Shown: positions 17,288 to 26,367 of the stretch, piece by piece
Position numbering within the stretch: position 1 is the first letter of the stretch
How the letters are laid out: each line of letters starts with the position of its first letter
Source: JAFAGO01 sp031987605
GTDB lineage: Bacteria; Bacteroidota; Bacteroidia; Flavobacteriales; Weeksellaceae
Direction of reading: 5' to 3'
Length of the DNA stretch: 64,000 nucleotides
Assembly: GCA_031987605.1 (NCBI GenBank)
Contig: DALZZF010000014.1
Span: 1 to 64,000, forward strand
The notes under the pieces: model-generated
Told to the model about the DNA's origin: nothing
The model's input: the letters and a program-made list of their open reading frames with translations, nothing else
The model's database searches: none
Made by a program: the position numbers and the translations under genes

Positions 17288-18697
17288 TTATTCTTTTTTA
17301 TTTCTGTTCAGCAGATAATAAACGGGTACTCCTGCCAAAACCAACAAAAATCCCGGCCATGTGTATTGCGGTTTGTAAATGATAAGCAAAACGCAAAATA
17401 AAGTTCCGATTACAAGATAAATGATTGGTGTTACCGGATATAACCATGTTTTATATGGTCTTTCCAAATCCGGCTTTTTTATTCTGAGATAAATTACTCC
17501 GAAAACCGTCACCATATAGAAAAGTACAATAACGAAAGAAATCATATCCAGAAGGTTTCCGTACTGACCGCTCAAACAAAGTAAACCTGCCCAAATTCCC
17601 TGCATCCAGAGTGCTTTTTCGGGAACATCGTTTTTGTTGTTTTCCACGGCAGCTTTAAAAAACATTCCGTCTTTCGCCATGGTCTGAAAAACACGAGCTC
17701 CGGCTAAAATCAGTCCGTTATTGCAACCAAATGTAGAAACCATTACCAATACTGCAATAATTATCGTTCCCACACTTCCAAAAATACTTTGGGAAGCGGC
17801 GACCGCTACTCTGTCGTTGGCGGCAAAAGCAATTCCGTTGCGATCCAAAGCATTCAAGTACACAAAATTGACTAAAATATACAGCAACATGACCAAAAAA
17901 GTCCCGATAATCATAGATTTCACCACGTTTTTTTTAGGATTTTCAATTTCACCGGAAACAAAAGTTACACTTTCCCAAGCCACACTTGAAAATACAGAGC
18001 CTACCATTGCAGCAGCAATTCCGCCCAGTAAAGTCATTCCGGAAATGGATTTCCAGCCGGTTTTCAGAAATTCTCCTGAACTGTCTTTATCCAGATTATT
18101 AAAGGCTTCAAAACCAAAACTGAAATTCTGATCCCAAAAAGAGTTTTTCACCAAGAGAAATCCTAAAACGATAATCCCAAGAATCGCAGCAATTTTGGAC
18201 ACCGTGAAAATATCCTGAACCACTTTTCCACTTTGGATTCCACGCGTATTTATATACGTTAAGAGCAAAATAACACCGATGGAAAGAATCTGGATCCAAG
18301 TAATTTTAAAGGCTCCACTCTGAAAAATAGGAGCGGCATCATTTAAGGCAGGAATAAGATAAGCCGTGAATTTTCCAAATGCCATGGCAACCGCGGCAAT
18401 GGTTCCGGTCTGAATAACGGTAAATAATCCCCAACCGTAAAGAAATCCCGTCATTTTCCCGAAAATTTCTTTCATATAGGTATACTGACCGCCAGCTTTT
18501 GGGAAAATGGATGAAAGTTCACCGTAAGAAATTGCGGCTGCGACCGTCATGATTCCCGTAATTACCCACACCACAATCAGCCAGAATCCTGAGCCAAGGT
18601 TCCGCATCATATCGGAACTTACAATGAAGATTCCACTCCCAATCATGGATCCCATCACGAGCATGATTGCATCCCAAAGTTTCAGTTTTTTTCCCAT
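17288..18697 (-). CDS. APC-family amino-acid permease
   Basis: This inner-membrane transporter of 469 residues has about 12 helices. The first helix carries the APC signature MGSMIGSGIF (residues 15-24), whose Gly-rich break binds the amino-acid backbone. Conserved segments follow in helix 3 (YGELSSIFPKAGGQYTY) and helix 6 (FSSVAWESVTFVSGE). The latter resembles the LAT/glutamate-serine exchanger branch. Substrate cannot be fixed from sequence. The gene is transcribed alone with a terminator at 17236-17270. Confidence 0.9.
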   Translation of the reverse strand: MGKKLKLWDAIMLVMGSMIGSGIFIVSSDMMRNLGSGFWLIVVWVITGIMTVAAAISYGELSSIFPKAGGQYTYMKEIFGKMTGFLYGWGLFTVIQTGTIAAVAMAFGKFTAYLIPALNDAAPIFQSGAFKITWIQILSIGVILLLTYINTRGIQSGKVVQDIFTVSKIAAILGIIVLGFLLVKNSFWDQNFSFGFEAFNNLDKDSSGEFLKTGWKSISGMTLLGGIAAAMVGSVFSSVAWESVTFVSGEIENPKKNVVKSMIIGTFLVMLLYILVNFVYLNALDRNGIAFAANDRVAVAASQSIFGSVGTIIIAVLVMVSTFGCNNGLILAGARVFQTMAKDGMFFKAAVENNKNDVPEKALWMQGIWAGLLCLSGQYGNLLDMISFVIVLFYMVTVFGVIYLRIKKPDLERPYKTWLYPVTPIIYLVIGTLFCVLLIIYKPQYTWPGFLLVLAGVPVYYLLNRNKKE

Positions 18698-18940
18698 AGT
18701 TTTTTAAATTCAATCTCAAATATAAATATTTCGCATTAATTATTTTTAAAAAATGAAGATTCATCAATAAAACACACTGATAATCATTAACTTTAAATTT
18801 CAGGAACTTTTAAATTAAAAAATAATGATTATCACAGACAATCTAAAAATGAATGCCAATAAAATTGATTGTTTTCAACAGGATATTTAGACAAATTCTA
18901 AATTAATTTTTTTTCATAATTTTGAGAAAATTCTTTACAC

Positions 18941-19447
18941 ATGAAAAAACTGATTTTAAGCCTTCTCCTAAGTATTTCCGTAAATGCTTTTGCACAGGAA
19001 GCAGAGAAACCAAAATATGCTCCGCCAGCCGGAAATGCTGCTGTTGGTGATACTTATGGTGCAGAAGTTTCCGATGCGGTGGCAAAAAAAGCCATTTCGC
19101 CTGAAAAATTGGAGAAAAAACTGAAAAAAGAAAAAAAACTGGAGAGCGTTGCCGTAAAAGGAAAAGTGGTTGATGTTTGCGAGAAAAAAGGATGCTGGCT
19201 TACCATTGAAACTGAAGACAACGATCAGTTTTTTGTAAGAATGAAAGATTATGCCTTTTTTGTTCCCACTGCTTTAAAAGGAAAAAATGTAGTGTTGGAA
19301 GGCAAAGCGGAAGAAAAAATTGTTTCGGTTGATGAGCAAAAACATTATGCAGAAGATGCCAAAAAACCACAATCGGAAATCGATGCCATTACCAAACCAA
19401 AGGAAGAAATACGGTTTTTGGCAAACGGAATTAAAGTCGTTCAGTAA
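18941..19447 (+). CDS. Exported DUF4920 domain protein
   Basis: This 168-residue periplasmic protein has a clear signal peptide (cleavage after NAFAQ, residue 19). The body (about 60-140) contains VKGKVVDVCEKKGCW, with two Cys separated by four residues, and a beta-rich OB-like segment. This is characteristic of DUF4920 proteins, which may bind a metal or cofactor. A -7-like TAATTTTG box lies at 18917-18924. The gene ends at a strong hairpin terminator. The function of the family is not established. Confidence 0.83.
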   Translation: MKKLILSLLLSISVNAFAQEAEKPKYAPPAGNAAVGDTYGAEVSDAVAKKAISPEKLEKKLKKEKKLESVAVKGKVVDVCEKKGCWLTIETEDNDQFFVRMKDYAFFVPTALKGKNVVLEGKAEEKIVSVDEQKHYAEDAKKPQSEIDAITKPKEEIRFLANGIKVVQ

Positions 19448-19522
19448 TTTTTGAAGATATTTTAATGTGAGCTAAAATATTTGGTGTTTTAAAAGATTAA
19501 TTCCAAAATGAAGTTATGTTGT

Positions 19523-19561
19523 ATTCTTTTCGGCGAAGCCTTTGGCTTCGCCGAAAAGAAT
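19523..19561. terminator. Strong hairpin terminator after the DUF4920 gene
   Basis: A perfect 18-bp stem with a TTT loop (19523-19540 with 19544-19561) lies 75 bp after the stop codon. Only short T/A runs flank it, so it may also act as an RNA 3'-end stabiliser. Confidence 0.75.
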
Positions 19562-19570
19562 GAACAACCA

Positions 19571-19785
19571 AATAAATATTTAGAGGTCATTACATAACTT
19601 CATATGTAGTTTTTTTATTCTATGCTGTTGTTTTCAATACAATAAAAAAAGTATGCGCCACTTTTGTCATGCTGTAAGAATCTCGACAAACAGAGTTTAG
19701 ATTTCTTCGAAATGACAAACGTTGTGTTTAAGGGATTTTCAGATTTTTTAAGATATGAAATCATCATATGACCTTAATAAATATT
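19571..19785. repeat. Interspersed repeat, copy A (AGGTCAT ends, GTCAT...ATGAC core)
   Basis: Imperfect inverted ends of the form AATATTTA..AGGTCAT lie at 19571-19610 and 19745-19785. They enclose a core from GTCAT (19666) to ATGAC (19716). Related copies lie at 22471-22770 and around 26691-26775. The right end runs into the stop codon of the M14 peptidase gene. No coding capacity is seen. Confidence 0.6.
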
Positions 19786-20899
19786 ATTCAAAATCAACAA
19801 TCTCAAAATTTTGCGGAGCATCGAGTTTTGGATATTTATTGATGCATTTAAAAAACTTTCCGGTACAATCTATTTCTTTCCAGCCTTTTTTCCTGCCACA
19901 ATCTCCTACTTCTACCACAACAGGAACGAACGAAATTTCGGGATTGCCTTCAATAAAATACTCTTTATACTGAACTGCCACATCCAAAACGCAGTGAAAA
20001 TCGGTATTCAGTTTTACATTCCTATATATAATATCGTAATGATCGTCACGATTTTCCGGAATTTCAAAATAATTTTCCCAACCATCCGTTTCCCGGCTCA
20101 GTTCTGCAATGGCTTTTAAACCTTCGTAAAGTGCAATGGTATATATCTTCCTGGTTCCCACTCTTTTGTAATCATCCGGAAAATGTCCGCCCTCATACAA
20201 AATGGTGGGTAATCCCATTTTGGTAAAATTATCTCCGGTTGAAGTGGGGTAAAATTCATCATTATATCGCGCAACCTGATGGGGAATCAATGGTGAAATC
20301 TTTTCCACAATTTTAGAAATAACAGCCATACTTTTTTTGCGGGTTTCCGTTACTTCCCGTTCCACATTTTCCGCGGGAGCAAGAAAGGAAAGTGTTGCCG
20401 GATGAATACCATCCGAACTGAAAAGTGTACGTTGCTCATGAAGATTCAGGGCATAATCGTAATTTCCGTTTTGCGCAATCTTTTTCAGGTAAGGGAATTC
20501 TTTACTTGATTCTTTCAGATAATCGCGGTTCAAATCAATATCCAGCGCATTTCTTCGGGTCCATTTTTCAGAACCGTCCGGATTGAGCATAAATATAAAG
20601 TCCAGCGTGATTTTAGAAAAAAGATCTTCTTCCAAATCCTTTTGAGTGTTGAAGGATTCAATCAGATCGAGCATTGCATGTGTAGCATTGCTTTCATTTC
20701 CGTGCATTTGCGACCATGCGAGAATTTTGATAGAACCACTCCCGAATCTTGCTTTATAAATAGGTTTTTCGAGGTAAGACGTTCCAATTTCCGAAAGATA
20801 ATCGCTGAGATTTTCCTGTAGGAAATTTTTAAGGCTTTCGGGCGAAATATAACGATTGGGGAAATTAGGATTTTGAGTGTATTGAAGTTCGGTCTGCAT
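19784..20899 (-). CDS. M14-family zinc carboxypeptidase-like protein
   Basis: The 371-residue protein contains the zinc motif HGNES (His and Glu, about residues 76-80). It also has NPDGSEKWTRRNALDIDLNRD, where Arg and Asn-Arg match substrate-binding positions of M14 peptidases, NLHEQRT with the third zinc His (about 150), and YEGGHFP with a candidate general-base Glu near 250. It has no signal peptide, so it probably acts in the cytosol, perhaps on peptidoglycan peptides or on amino-acid conjugates as in the DUF2817/AstE-like branch. A promoter-like TAAATTTG lies upstream around 20923-20930. Substrate unknown. Confidence 0.85.
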   Translation of the reverse strand: MQTELQYTQNPNFPNRYISPESLKNFLQENLSDYLSEIGTSYLEKPIYKARFGSGSIKILAWSQMHGNESNATHAMLDLIESFNTQKDLEEDLFSKITLDFIFMLNPDGSEKWTRRNALDIDLNRDYLKESSKEFPYLKKIAQNGNYDYALNLHEQRTLFSSDGIHPATLSFLAPAENVEREVTETRKKSMAVISKIVEKISPLIPHQVARYNDEFYPTSTGDNFTKMGLPTILYEGGHFPDDYKRVGTRKIYTIALYEGLKAIAELSRETDGWENYFEIPENRDDHYDIIYRNVKLNTDFHCVLDVAVQYKEYFIEGNPEISFVPVVVEVGDCGRKKGWKEIDCTGKFFKCINKYPKLDAPQNFEIVDFE

Positions 20900-21252
20900 T
20901 TTTTGTTCTGTTTACAAGTTTCAAATTTAATTGTTTTTAAGTTTTCCGCAATGATTTACTTTTGTAAATTATTTAAACAAGTCAAAATGTCAGTTTGTCT
21001 GTTGGTAATTTTGTGGATTGATAATATTGCAATTAATATTTATAATTTATTTATTTTCAATATTTTATATATATTAATTAAAGTTTATTTTTAAATTTAC
21101 TTTAAGTGCATAAGCACCCTGTTTTACTCATTTTATAGTTATTTTGTTAAACGTGATTTTGATGTAAAACAAAGAAGTAAATATAATAATATACAAATGT
21201 AAACACGTTGAAAAACTATTGAAAATTGTATCTTTGCAGTCAAAATAAATTT
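20900..21252. other. Divergent intergenic region between the M14 and TerC genes
   Basis: This very AT-rich spacer of about 350 bp holds a TAAATTTG -7 box with a TTG 19 bp upstream for the leftward M14 gene, and the TerC promoter at 21208-21236. The 19-base string at 20949-20967 recurs exactly at 22907-22925 ahead of the XRE gene. No open reading frame or RNA fold is convincing. Confidence 0.5.
21208..21236 (+). promoter_or_regulatory. Promoter of the TerC-family gene
   Basis: A TTG at 21208-21210 and TATCTTTG at 21229-21236 are separated by 18 bp, fitting the Bacteroidota consensus. The start codon at 21253 would give a leader of only about 10-15 nt. Confidence 0.75.
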
Positions 21253-22344
21253 ATGTCACACGAATTGATTTTTACTATTGGCTTTCTGGCCTTTATTGCA
21301 TTTGTACTTGCACTCGATCTGGGAATTTTAGGAAAAAAGAAAGAAACCGTTTCCCTGAAGCAGGCGGGAATTATGAGTTTTATCTTCGTATCCTTTGCCA
21401 TTGTTTTTTACTTCATCCTACTCTCTTACGGAGATTATCTGCACAGTATAAACAGTATGGAGCGTTTGCAGGAAGTCATCCAAAAACATCATCATCCTGT
21501 AAAAATCATTCCCGGAAATCTTGAGCGAAGCATTGAGTTGTATAACCAGAATCTGGCGGTGGAATTTTTCACGGGTTATATTGTAGAATATGCGCTTTCT
21601 GTAGATAATATATTTGTTATTTTATTGATTTTCAGTTCTTTTAATGTTAATCCGAGAAATTATCACCGGGTTTTGTTCTGGGGAATTCTCGGAGCGATTG
21701 TTATGCGCTTTATATTCATCTTCGTTGGAGCGGCATTAATCAGCCGGTTCGACTGGATTCTGTATATTTTTGGAGCATTTCTGATCTATTCCGGAGCGAA
21801 AATGTATATCGAACGCAACAACAAAGAAAAGATCAATACACACGACCATCCTGTTGTAAAATTTGCCAACAAGCATTTCCGGGTATATAAAAACTTTGTG
21901 GGCAACCATTTCTGGGTGAAAAAAGACGGTGTACTGATGATGACTCCCCTTTTTCTGGTACTGATTATTGTGGAATTTACGGATTTGATATTCGCAGTTG
22001 ACAGTATTCCCGCGATTTTTTCGGTAACAAAAGATCCTTATGTAGTGTTCTTCTCCAATATATTTGCGATTCTGGGACTTCGTTCCATGTTCTTCCTTCT
22101 GGCTGGTGTTGTGGAAAAACTTCGTTATTTAAAAGTGGGACTTGCTGTACTGTTGATATTCATCGGTCTCAAAATGCTTTTCCACCATTATCTGGATGAA
22201 ATCGGTTTCAAAACCACCGATTCTTTATTGATAATTGTAGGGATTTTAGGAATCAGCATCATTGCATCGCTCCTTAATCCTGTAAAAGTAAAGGATAGAA
22301 AACTGCATTTTGATCCGGAAAAAGAAGATACAAAAAGACATTAA
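21253..22344 (+). CDS. TerC/Alx-family membrane protein (probable metal-ion exporter)
   Basis: This 363-residue inner-membrane protein has about nine helices. TerC signatures are FTGYIVEYALSVDNIFV (about residues 110-126) and VEFTDLIFAVDSIPAIF (about 238-254), each with the paired acidic residues that form the transport site. These two half-repeats are diagnostic of the family. Members such as Alx/MntX and YceF/YkoY export Mn2+ or load it onto exported enzymes. No yybP-ykoY riboswitch is visible upstream, and the leader is too short to hold one. The ATG at 21253 is preferred over one nine codons upstream that overlaps the -7 box. Confidence 0.9.
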   Translation: MSHELIFTIGFLAFIAFVLALDLGILGKKKETVSLKQAGIMSFIFVSFAIVFYFILLSYGDYLHSINSMERLQEVIQKHHHPVKIIPGNLERSIELYNQNLAVEFFTGYIVEYALSVDNIFVILLIFSSFNVNPRNYHRVLFWGILGAIVMRFIFIFVGAALISRFDWILYIFGAFLIYSGAKMYIERNNKEKINTHDHPVVKFANKHFRVYKNFVGNHFWVKKDGVLMMTPLFLVLIIVEFTDLIFAVDSIPAIFSVTKDPYVVFFSNIFAILGLRSMFFLLAGVVEKLRYLKVGLAVLLIFIGLKMLFHHYLDEIGFKTTDSLLIIVGILGISIIASLLNPVKVKDRKLHFDPEKEDTKRH

Positions 22345-22417
22345 AAACATCTTTAAATACCTTCCGTATCTTTTTAAATATGGAAATTGATTTTATTTGA
22401 AATTTCACTATAGATCT

Positions 22418-22448
22418 AAAATCAGGCTTTTTTGAGCCTGATTTTTTT
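22418..22448 (+). terminator. Terminator of the TerC gene
   Basis: An 11-bp stem (22418-22428 with 22435-22445) with a 6-nt loop is followed by a T run, 74 bp past the stop codon. Confidence 0.88.
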
Positions 22449-22470
22449 AGATATTGGAATGGAAATCAAC

Positions 22471-22770
22471 TTTTAGAGGTCGTATGATGATCTTTTCATG
22501 GCTTACATATCTTAAAAACATAAAGTTTTTCATATTCTTTAAGATATGAAATTATCATGTAAACACTAAATATTTTTATTGAATTCATAAGATAAATACA
22601 TACTTCAATCTTTACAAAAAGTGTTTAAACACAAGGTTTGTCATTCCGCAGGAATCTAAACTGTTTTTTACCAATTCGTATTGAGATTTCTACGAAATGA
22701 CAAAAACACGCAAAACTAATGCTGTAAAGCTTTTAAAATATGAACCTAAGTTATGACCTCAATATTTTTA
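22471..22770. repeat. Interspersed repeat, copy B
   Basis: The left end has TTTTAGAGGTCGTATGATGA and the right end has a related inverted sequence (TTATGACCTCAATATTT at about 22751-22767). Inside is a GTCAT...ATGAC core (22640-22701) and a TTTAAGATATGAAATTATCA segment (about 22540-22560) that recurs near 58710. It is a longer relative of the element at 19571-19785. It occupies most of the 647-bp gap between TerC and the XRE gene. Confidence 0.55.
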
Positions 22771-22919
22771 TGATAAACCATATATGATATGTAAAAAACA
22801 TGTTGTTAATAAAATATAATATTCATTATTAATATAAAGAGTTTTCCACATTTATCCTATAACTAATTGTAAATAAGTACATTATATTGGTTTAAATTTG
22901 TAAACTCAATGATTTACTT

Positions 22920-22970
22920 TTGTAATTTACAATATTTTACAAATGTATTTTTAATTTGTTACATTTGTAA
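22920..22970 (+). promoter_or_regulatory. Candidate autoregulatory operators of the XRE gene
   Basis: Two exact dyads of the same half-site lie ahead of the gene: TTGTAA-T-TTACAA at 22920-22932 and TTACA-TT-TGTAA at 22959-22970. The second overlaps a TACATTTG -7 box (22960-22967). Further TTTGTAAA and TTTACAA half-sites surround them. The arrangement suits repression by the encoded HTH protein, which is an inference. Confidence 0.55.
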
Positions 22971-22991
22971 TTGTAAATTGGTAAACAAAAG

Positions 22992-23501
22992 ATGAACATC
23001 AACGAAAGAATTTCAAAGATTATAGAATATTCCGGATTAACGCCTTCTGAATTTGCAGATGAAATTGAGGTTCAGCGTTCGTCCATTTCGCATATCACTT
23101 CCGGACGAAACAAACCTTCTCTGGATTTTATTGTGAAGATTAAGACCAAATATCCTGAATTCCGTTGGGATTGGATCATCAATAACGAAGGCGAAATGCT
23201 GAAACCCAAAGAGCAGGAAACGCAACACTCTGATAATCAAAATAAAAAAACTTCCCTACCCGATCTTTTTAACCTCATCAATGATGAAAATTTTGGAATT
23301 ACGGAAAGCGAAGATAAAATTCAGAAGGAAATTCCGCCAAAATCAATTATTCCCGAACCCATTCCGAATGAAACTGTTTTAAGCGATTCTCAGCGTTTAG
23401 AAAAAAAGCCAGATTCCGAACTTGAAACTCCCAAAAAGAAAAAAATAAAACGGGTGGTTTTATTTTTTGATGATGAAACATTTGAAAGTTTTGAATCTTA
23501 G
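22992..23501 (+). CDS. XRE-type HTH transcriptional regulator
   Basis: The 169-residue protein starts with a Cro/CI-type helix-turn-helix (residues 4-60). SGLTPSEFADEIEVQRSSIS forms the two core helices, followed by SGRNKPSLDFIVKI and a WIINNEGEM tail typical of phage-repressor-like domains. A long disordered linker follows, rich in Gln, Glu and Pro (about 75-145), and then a basic and acidic tail ending VVLFFDDETFESFES. No ligand domain is seen. A membrane zinc-ribbon gene follows 29 bp downstream in the same direction. Dyads in its own promoter suggest autorepression. Confidence 0.85.
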   Translation: MNINERISKIIEYSGLTPSEFADEIEVQRSSISHITSGRNKPSLDFIVKIKTKYPEFRWDWIINNEGEMLKPKEQETQHSDNQNKKTSLPDLFNLINDENFGITESEDKIQKEIPPKSIIPEPIPNETVLSDSQRLEKKPDSELETPKKKKIKRVVLFFDDETFESFES

Positions 23502-23530
23502 CCTATTTTTGTAGAAGAAATTTATAACGC

Positions 23531-24565
23531 ATGTTTTACGCAGGAAACAAAAATTCTGAACTTCACCGAACCTATATTCAAAATATATACTGTAAACACT
23601 GCGAAGAAAACACGGAACATCTTCTCGTTATCTACTGCAAAACCTTTGTTTTAGGAGTTTTTTATCCTTTCAAATGGTGGGCTTCTGAAAAAAAAGGATA
23701 CATCCAATGTCGCAAATGCGGAACCCGAACCGATATTTCCGAGCAGAATCCTGATATTCCGGCAAAAGTTTTAAATTATTTCTCCGAAACCAAAATTCCG
23801 GTTCGCTACAAACTACCAAGTTATCTTTTAATTGGCGCACTGATCCTGATTTCATCATTGATGATTTTCGGATTTTTCAGTCTGATTGTGGGAATTTTCA
23901 CTCCTGTAAACACCAAACTGCGCGGTTATTGGGAAGATGAGTATAAGGTTTATCAACTCTATATTTATAAAGACAAAACGTACACAGCGATTAATCAGGA
24001 CACGATTGTATTCGGAAATTATAAAAATGAAAAGGGAATTATTGATTTTCCATTTGTGGGAAAAGAAAACAAAATACCGAAAAACAGAGCCATTCCTTTG
24101 GTTTTAAAAGACAGTGCAAATGATAGTTTCCGGTTTCATAAAATACGAAAAACCGAAAATTTTGATGAGGTGTACCGCAAAGAGTATAATCGTTGGCGCA
24201 TCAAACCAACCCAACCTCAAACCCACACTCAAATCCGCACCAAAATTCTGCAATACCTTGAATATGAAAAATTTAAATATGAAAAAGCGATTGAGAATAA
24301 AGTAGAATGGGTGCTTTCTGATCCCAATGAAGTGGTAATTTTTGCCATGAACGGAATTCAGATTAACGGAAATTCTGAACTTAAAGTCCGCTATCTTTTT
24401 TATAATGATGAAGACTGGATAAAAGCAACAGAAATCCTTCACCGGGAATTTCCGAAAAATACGGTACTGAATCCAAATCAAGAAAATCTTTTCCAAAGAA
24501 ATGTGGATTTTTTGAAAGTCTACATCCAAAGGGTAAAAGATTCCAATCTCTCGTATTTAAAATAG
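23531..24565 (+). CDS. Membrane protein with N-terminal zinc ribbon, function unknown
   Basis: The 344-residue protein has two Cys pairs, CKHC (about 21-24) and CRKC (about 61-64), that should form a zinc ribbon. A single or double transmembrane segment (about 100-130, LIGALILISSLMIFGFFSLIVGIF) and a 210-residue lysine-rich domain follow. The part at 135-185 (YWEDEYKVYQLYIYKDKTYTAI and onward, broken here into short strands) resembles a small beta barrel. I do not recognise the C-terminal domain. It is probably co-transcribed with the XRE regulator 29 bp upstream. A sensor or envelope-stress role is conceivable but unsupported. Confidence 0.7.
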   Translation: MFYAGNKNSELHRTYIQNIYCKHCEENTEHLLVIYCKTFVLGVFYPFKWWASEKKGYIQCRKCGTRTDISEQNPDIPAKVLNYFSETKIPVRYKLPSYLLIGALILISSLMIFGFFSLIVGIFTPVNTKLRGYWEDEYKVYQLYIYKDKTYTAINQDTIVFGNYKNEKGIIDFPFVGKENKIPKNRAIPLVLKDSANDSFRFHKIRKTENFDEVYRKEYNRWRIKPTQPQTHTQIRTKILQYLEYEKFKYEKAIENKVEWVLSDPNEVVIFAMNGIQINGNSELKVRYLFYNDEDWIKATEILHREFPKNTVLNPNQENLFQRNVDFLKVYIQRVKDSNLSYLK

Positions 24566-24630
24566 AATTTGCCCTTCTCAAGCAATACGCGTTTTAATCC
24601 ATTATTGGATTCGATAACCCATTAATTTTT

Positions 24631-26244
24631 TCAAAAATATTTATCCGAAGAAATCTGCAAATCATTCAGATCAATTTTAGATTCTGCTTTCCGCAATTCT
24701 TCTTCACTGAATTCCTTATGTTTCTTCATCCTGAAAATTTCCTTTCTCTGCGCCGTATAAATTTCCAAAAGAATGCGGTTGTATTCCTCAAGATCATTTT
24801 TTTGATTGGTGCACAATTCTACAGAATTAAGGTAATTGTTCTGGCTTTCCAAATCGCGATGAAAATCGGATTTTAGGGATTGCAGAATGGTATTTCTCTG
24901 CAATTCTTTTTCATATTTTTGGGTAAGAATATTCAGACCTACTCCATCCAGTTTTTCTTTTATTTTTGCCTGTTGCTGATGTTCCGGCATAATATTGTCT
25001 ATTTCCTTAATTTTTAAAATCTTAAGCAAAAATGGCAAGGTTAATCCCTGAAAAACGAGTGTCACAAAAATAACCACAAACGTAATCAGGATAATTAAAC
25101 TGCGGTGGGGAAAAGGTGTTCCATCTTTCATAATGATCGGAATTGAAAGTGCTGTCGCCAATGAAACCACACCGCGCATTCCTGCCCAACCAATTACGAG
25201 TGGACTTTTCCAGCCGGGACTTGCTTCTTTTTGCCTCACATTTTTACTCAAAAATCGTGGGATAAAAGCGATGGGATAAATCCAGAGAATTCGCACCACA
25301 ATAATCAGTGCACTGATAATTAAACCGTATTTTACCCCTTGCCAAATGGTATTTTCACCGAGATTATTAACAATTTCGGGAAGTTCCAGTCCAATCAGGA
25401 TGAAAACCAAAGTATTCATCGTAAAAATCAGGGTTGTCCAAACGCCGAGCATATTGATTCTTGTTTCACCCGTCTGAAAAATATCATTTGCCCGGAACGA
25501 AATAAATAAACCACCTGCTACAACCGCCATGACTCCCGAAAAGTGAAAATGTTCTGCGGTAAGAAATAAAATATAAGGAGTCATCACCGTTAATGCCGCA
25601 TCAATGGCGGGTGTTGTAGGCAAAAAGCGATGAATCGCATACATGATATGGGCAACAATTAGCCCCACTACAATTCCCATTCCTGCAACCAGGAAAAACT
25701 GTCCGGTTGCTTCTTTCATCGAAAAAGTTCCGGTAAGAACGGCGGCTAATGCAAAACGGAAAACAATCAGTGAGGATGCATCATTCACCAAACTTTCTCC
25801 TTCCAGAATCGTGATGGTTCGTTTGGGAACTTTTAATCCTTTTAAAACGGTTGTGGCTGAAATGGCATCGGGTGGAGAAATAATTCCTCCCAACAAAAAG
25901 CCCATTGCTAAAGTGAATCCCGGAATAATGGAGGATGAAAAATACGCCACCACCAAAGACGTTAAAAACACCAAACCAAAAGCCAATAAAGAAATCGGAC
26001 GTTTCCATTTCCAGAAATCCGCCCATGAAGTATACCAAGCGGCTTCATACAAAAGCGGTGGAAGAAAGATCATGAAAATAATTTCCGGATCAAGATGCAA
26101 AACCGGAAGTCCGGGAATAAAACTGATTGCCAAACCGGCAACCACCAAAAAAATTGGATAAGCAATTTTAAGTTTTCGGGCGATCATCACCAAACCGAAA
26201 ACCAAAAACAATAATCCCAGAATCAAAAGTATATTTTCGTGCAC
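24631..26244 (-). CDS. Na+/H+ antiporter, CPA1 family
   Basis: This 537-residue inner-membrane exchanger has about 12 helices in the first 415 residues and a cytosolic, charged, partly coiled-coil tail. Ion-site motifs are SPPDAISAT (about 125) and EGESLVNDASSL (about 150), whose Asp residues belong to the CPA1 ion-binding fold. GWAGMRGVVSLATALS (about 350) is the conserved arginine-containing helix. The start is a GTG at 26244. Exchange of Na+ or K+ for H+ is expected for pH and salt homeostasis. The gene is monocistronic. Confidence 0.9.
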   Translation of the reverse strand: MHENILLILGLLFLVFGLVMIARKLKIAYPIFLVVAGLAISFIPGLPVLHLDPEIIFMIFLPPLLYEAAWYTSWADFWKWKRPISLLAFGLVFLTSLVVAYFSSSIIPGFTLAMGFLLGGIISPPDAISATTVLKGLKVPKRTITILEGESLVNDASSLIVFRFALAAVLTGTFSMKEATGQFFLVAGMGIVVGLIVAHIMYAIHRFLPTTPAIDAALTVMTPYILFLTAEHFHFSGVMAVVAGGLFISFRANDIFQTGETRINMLGVWTTLIFTMNTLVFILIGLELPEIVNNLGENTIWQGVKYGLIISALIIVVRILWIYPIAFIPRFLSKNVRQKEASPGWKSPLVIGWAGMRGVVSLATALSIPIIMKDGTPFPHRSLIILITFVVIFVTLVFQGLTLPFLLKILKIKEIDNIMPEHQQQAKIKEKLDGVGLNILTQKYEKELQRNTILQSLKSDFHRDLESQNNYLNSVELCTNQKNDLEEYNRILLEIYTAQRKEIFRMKKHKEFSEEELRKAESKIDLNDLQISSDKYF

Positions 26245-26330
26245 AGGAAAAATTTTAAGTGGTAAATTTAAAAAAATATGATTCCAAAAAATGCTTTGTT
26301 TGAATAAATCCCAATATACTAATTCAATGG

Positions 26331-26362
26331 TTGTGAATTGCTTTCAATTTTGAGTATCTTTG
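26331..26362 (+). promoter_or_regulatory. Promoter of the candidate small RNA
   Basis: A TTG at 26331-26333 and TATCTTTG at 26355-26362 are separated by 21 bp, within the range reported for Bacteroidota promoters. A second TTG at 26338 is closer. No gene on the plus strand follows, only the structured transcript ending at 26447. Confidence 0.6.
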
Positions 26363-26367
26363 AGATA

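Noticed and set aside
21100..21252. Mn2+ riboswitch (yybP-ykoY) for the TerC gene
   Set aside because: The promoter leaves only about 10-15 nt of leader, too short for the aptamer, and no matching helices are seen.
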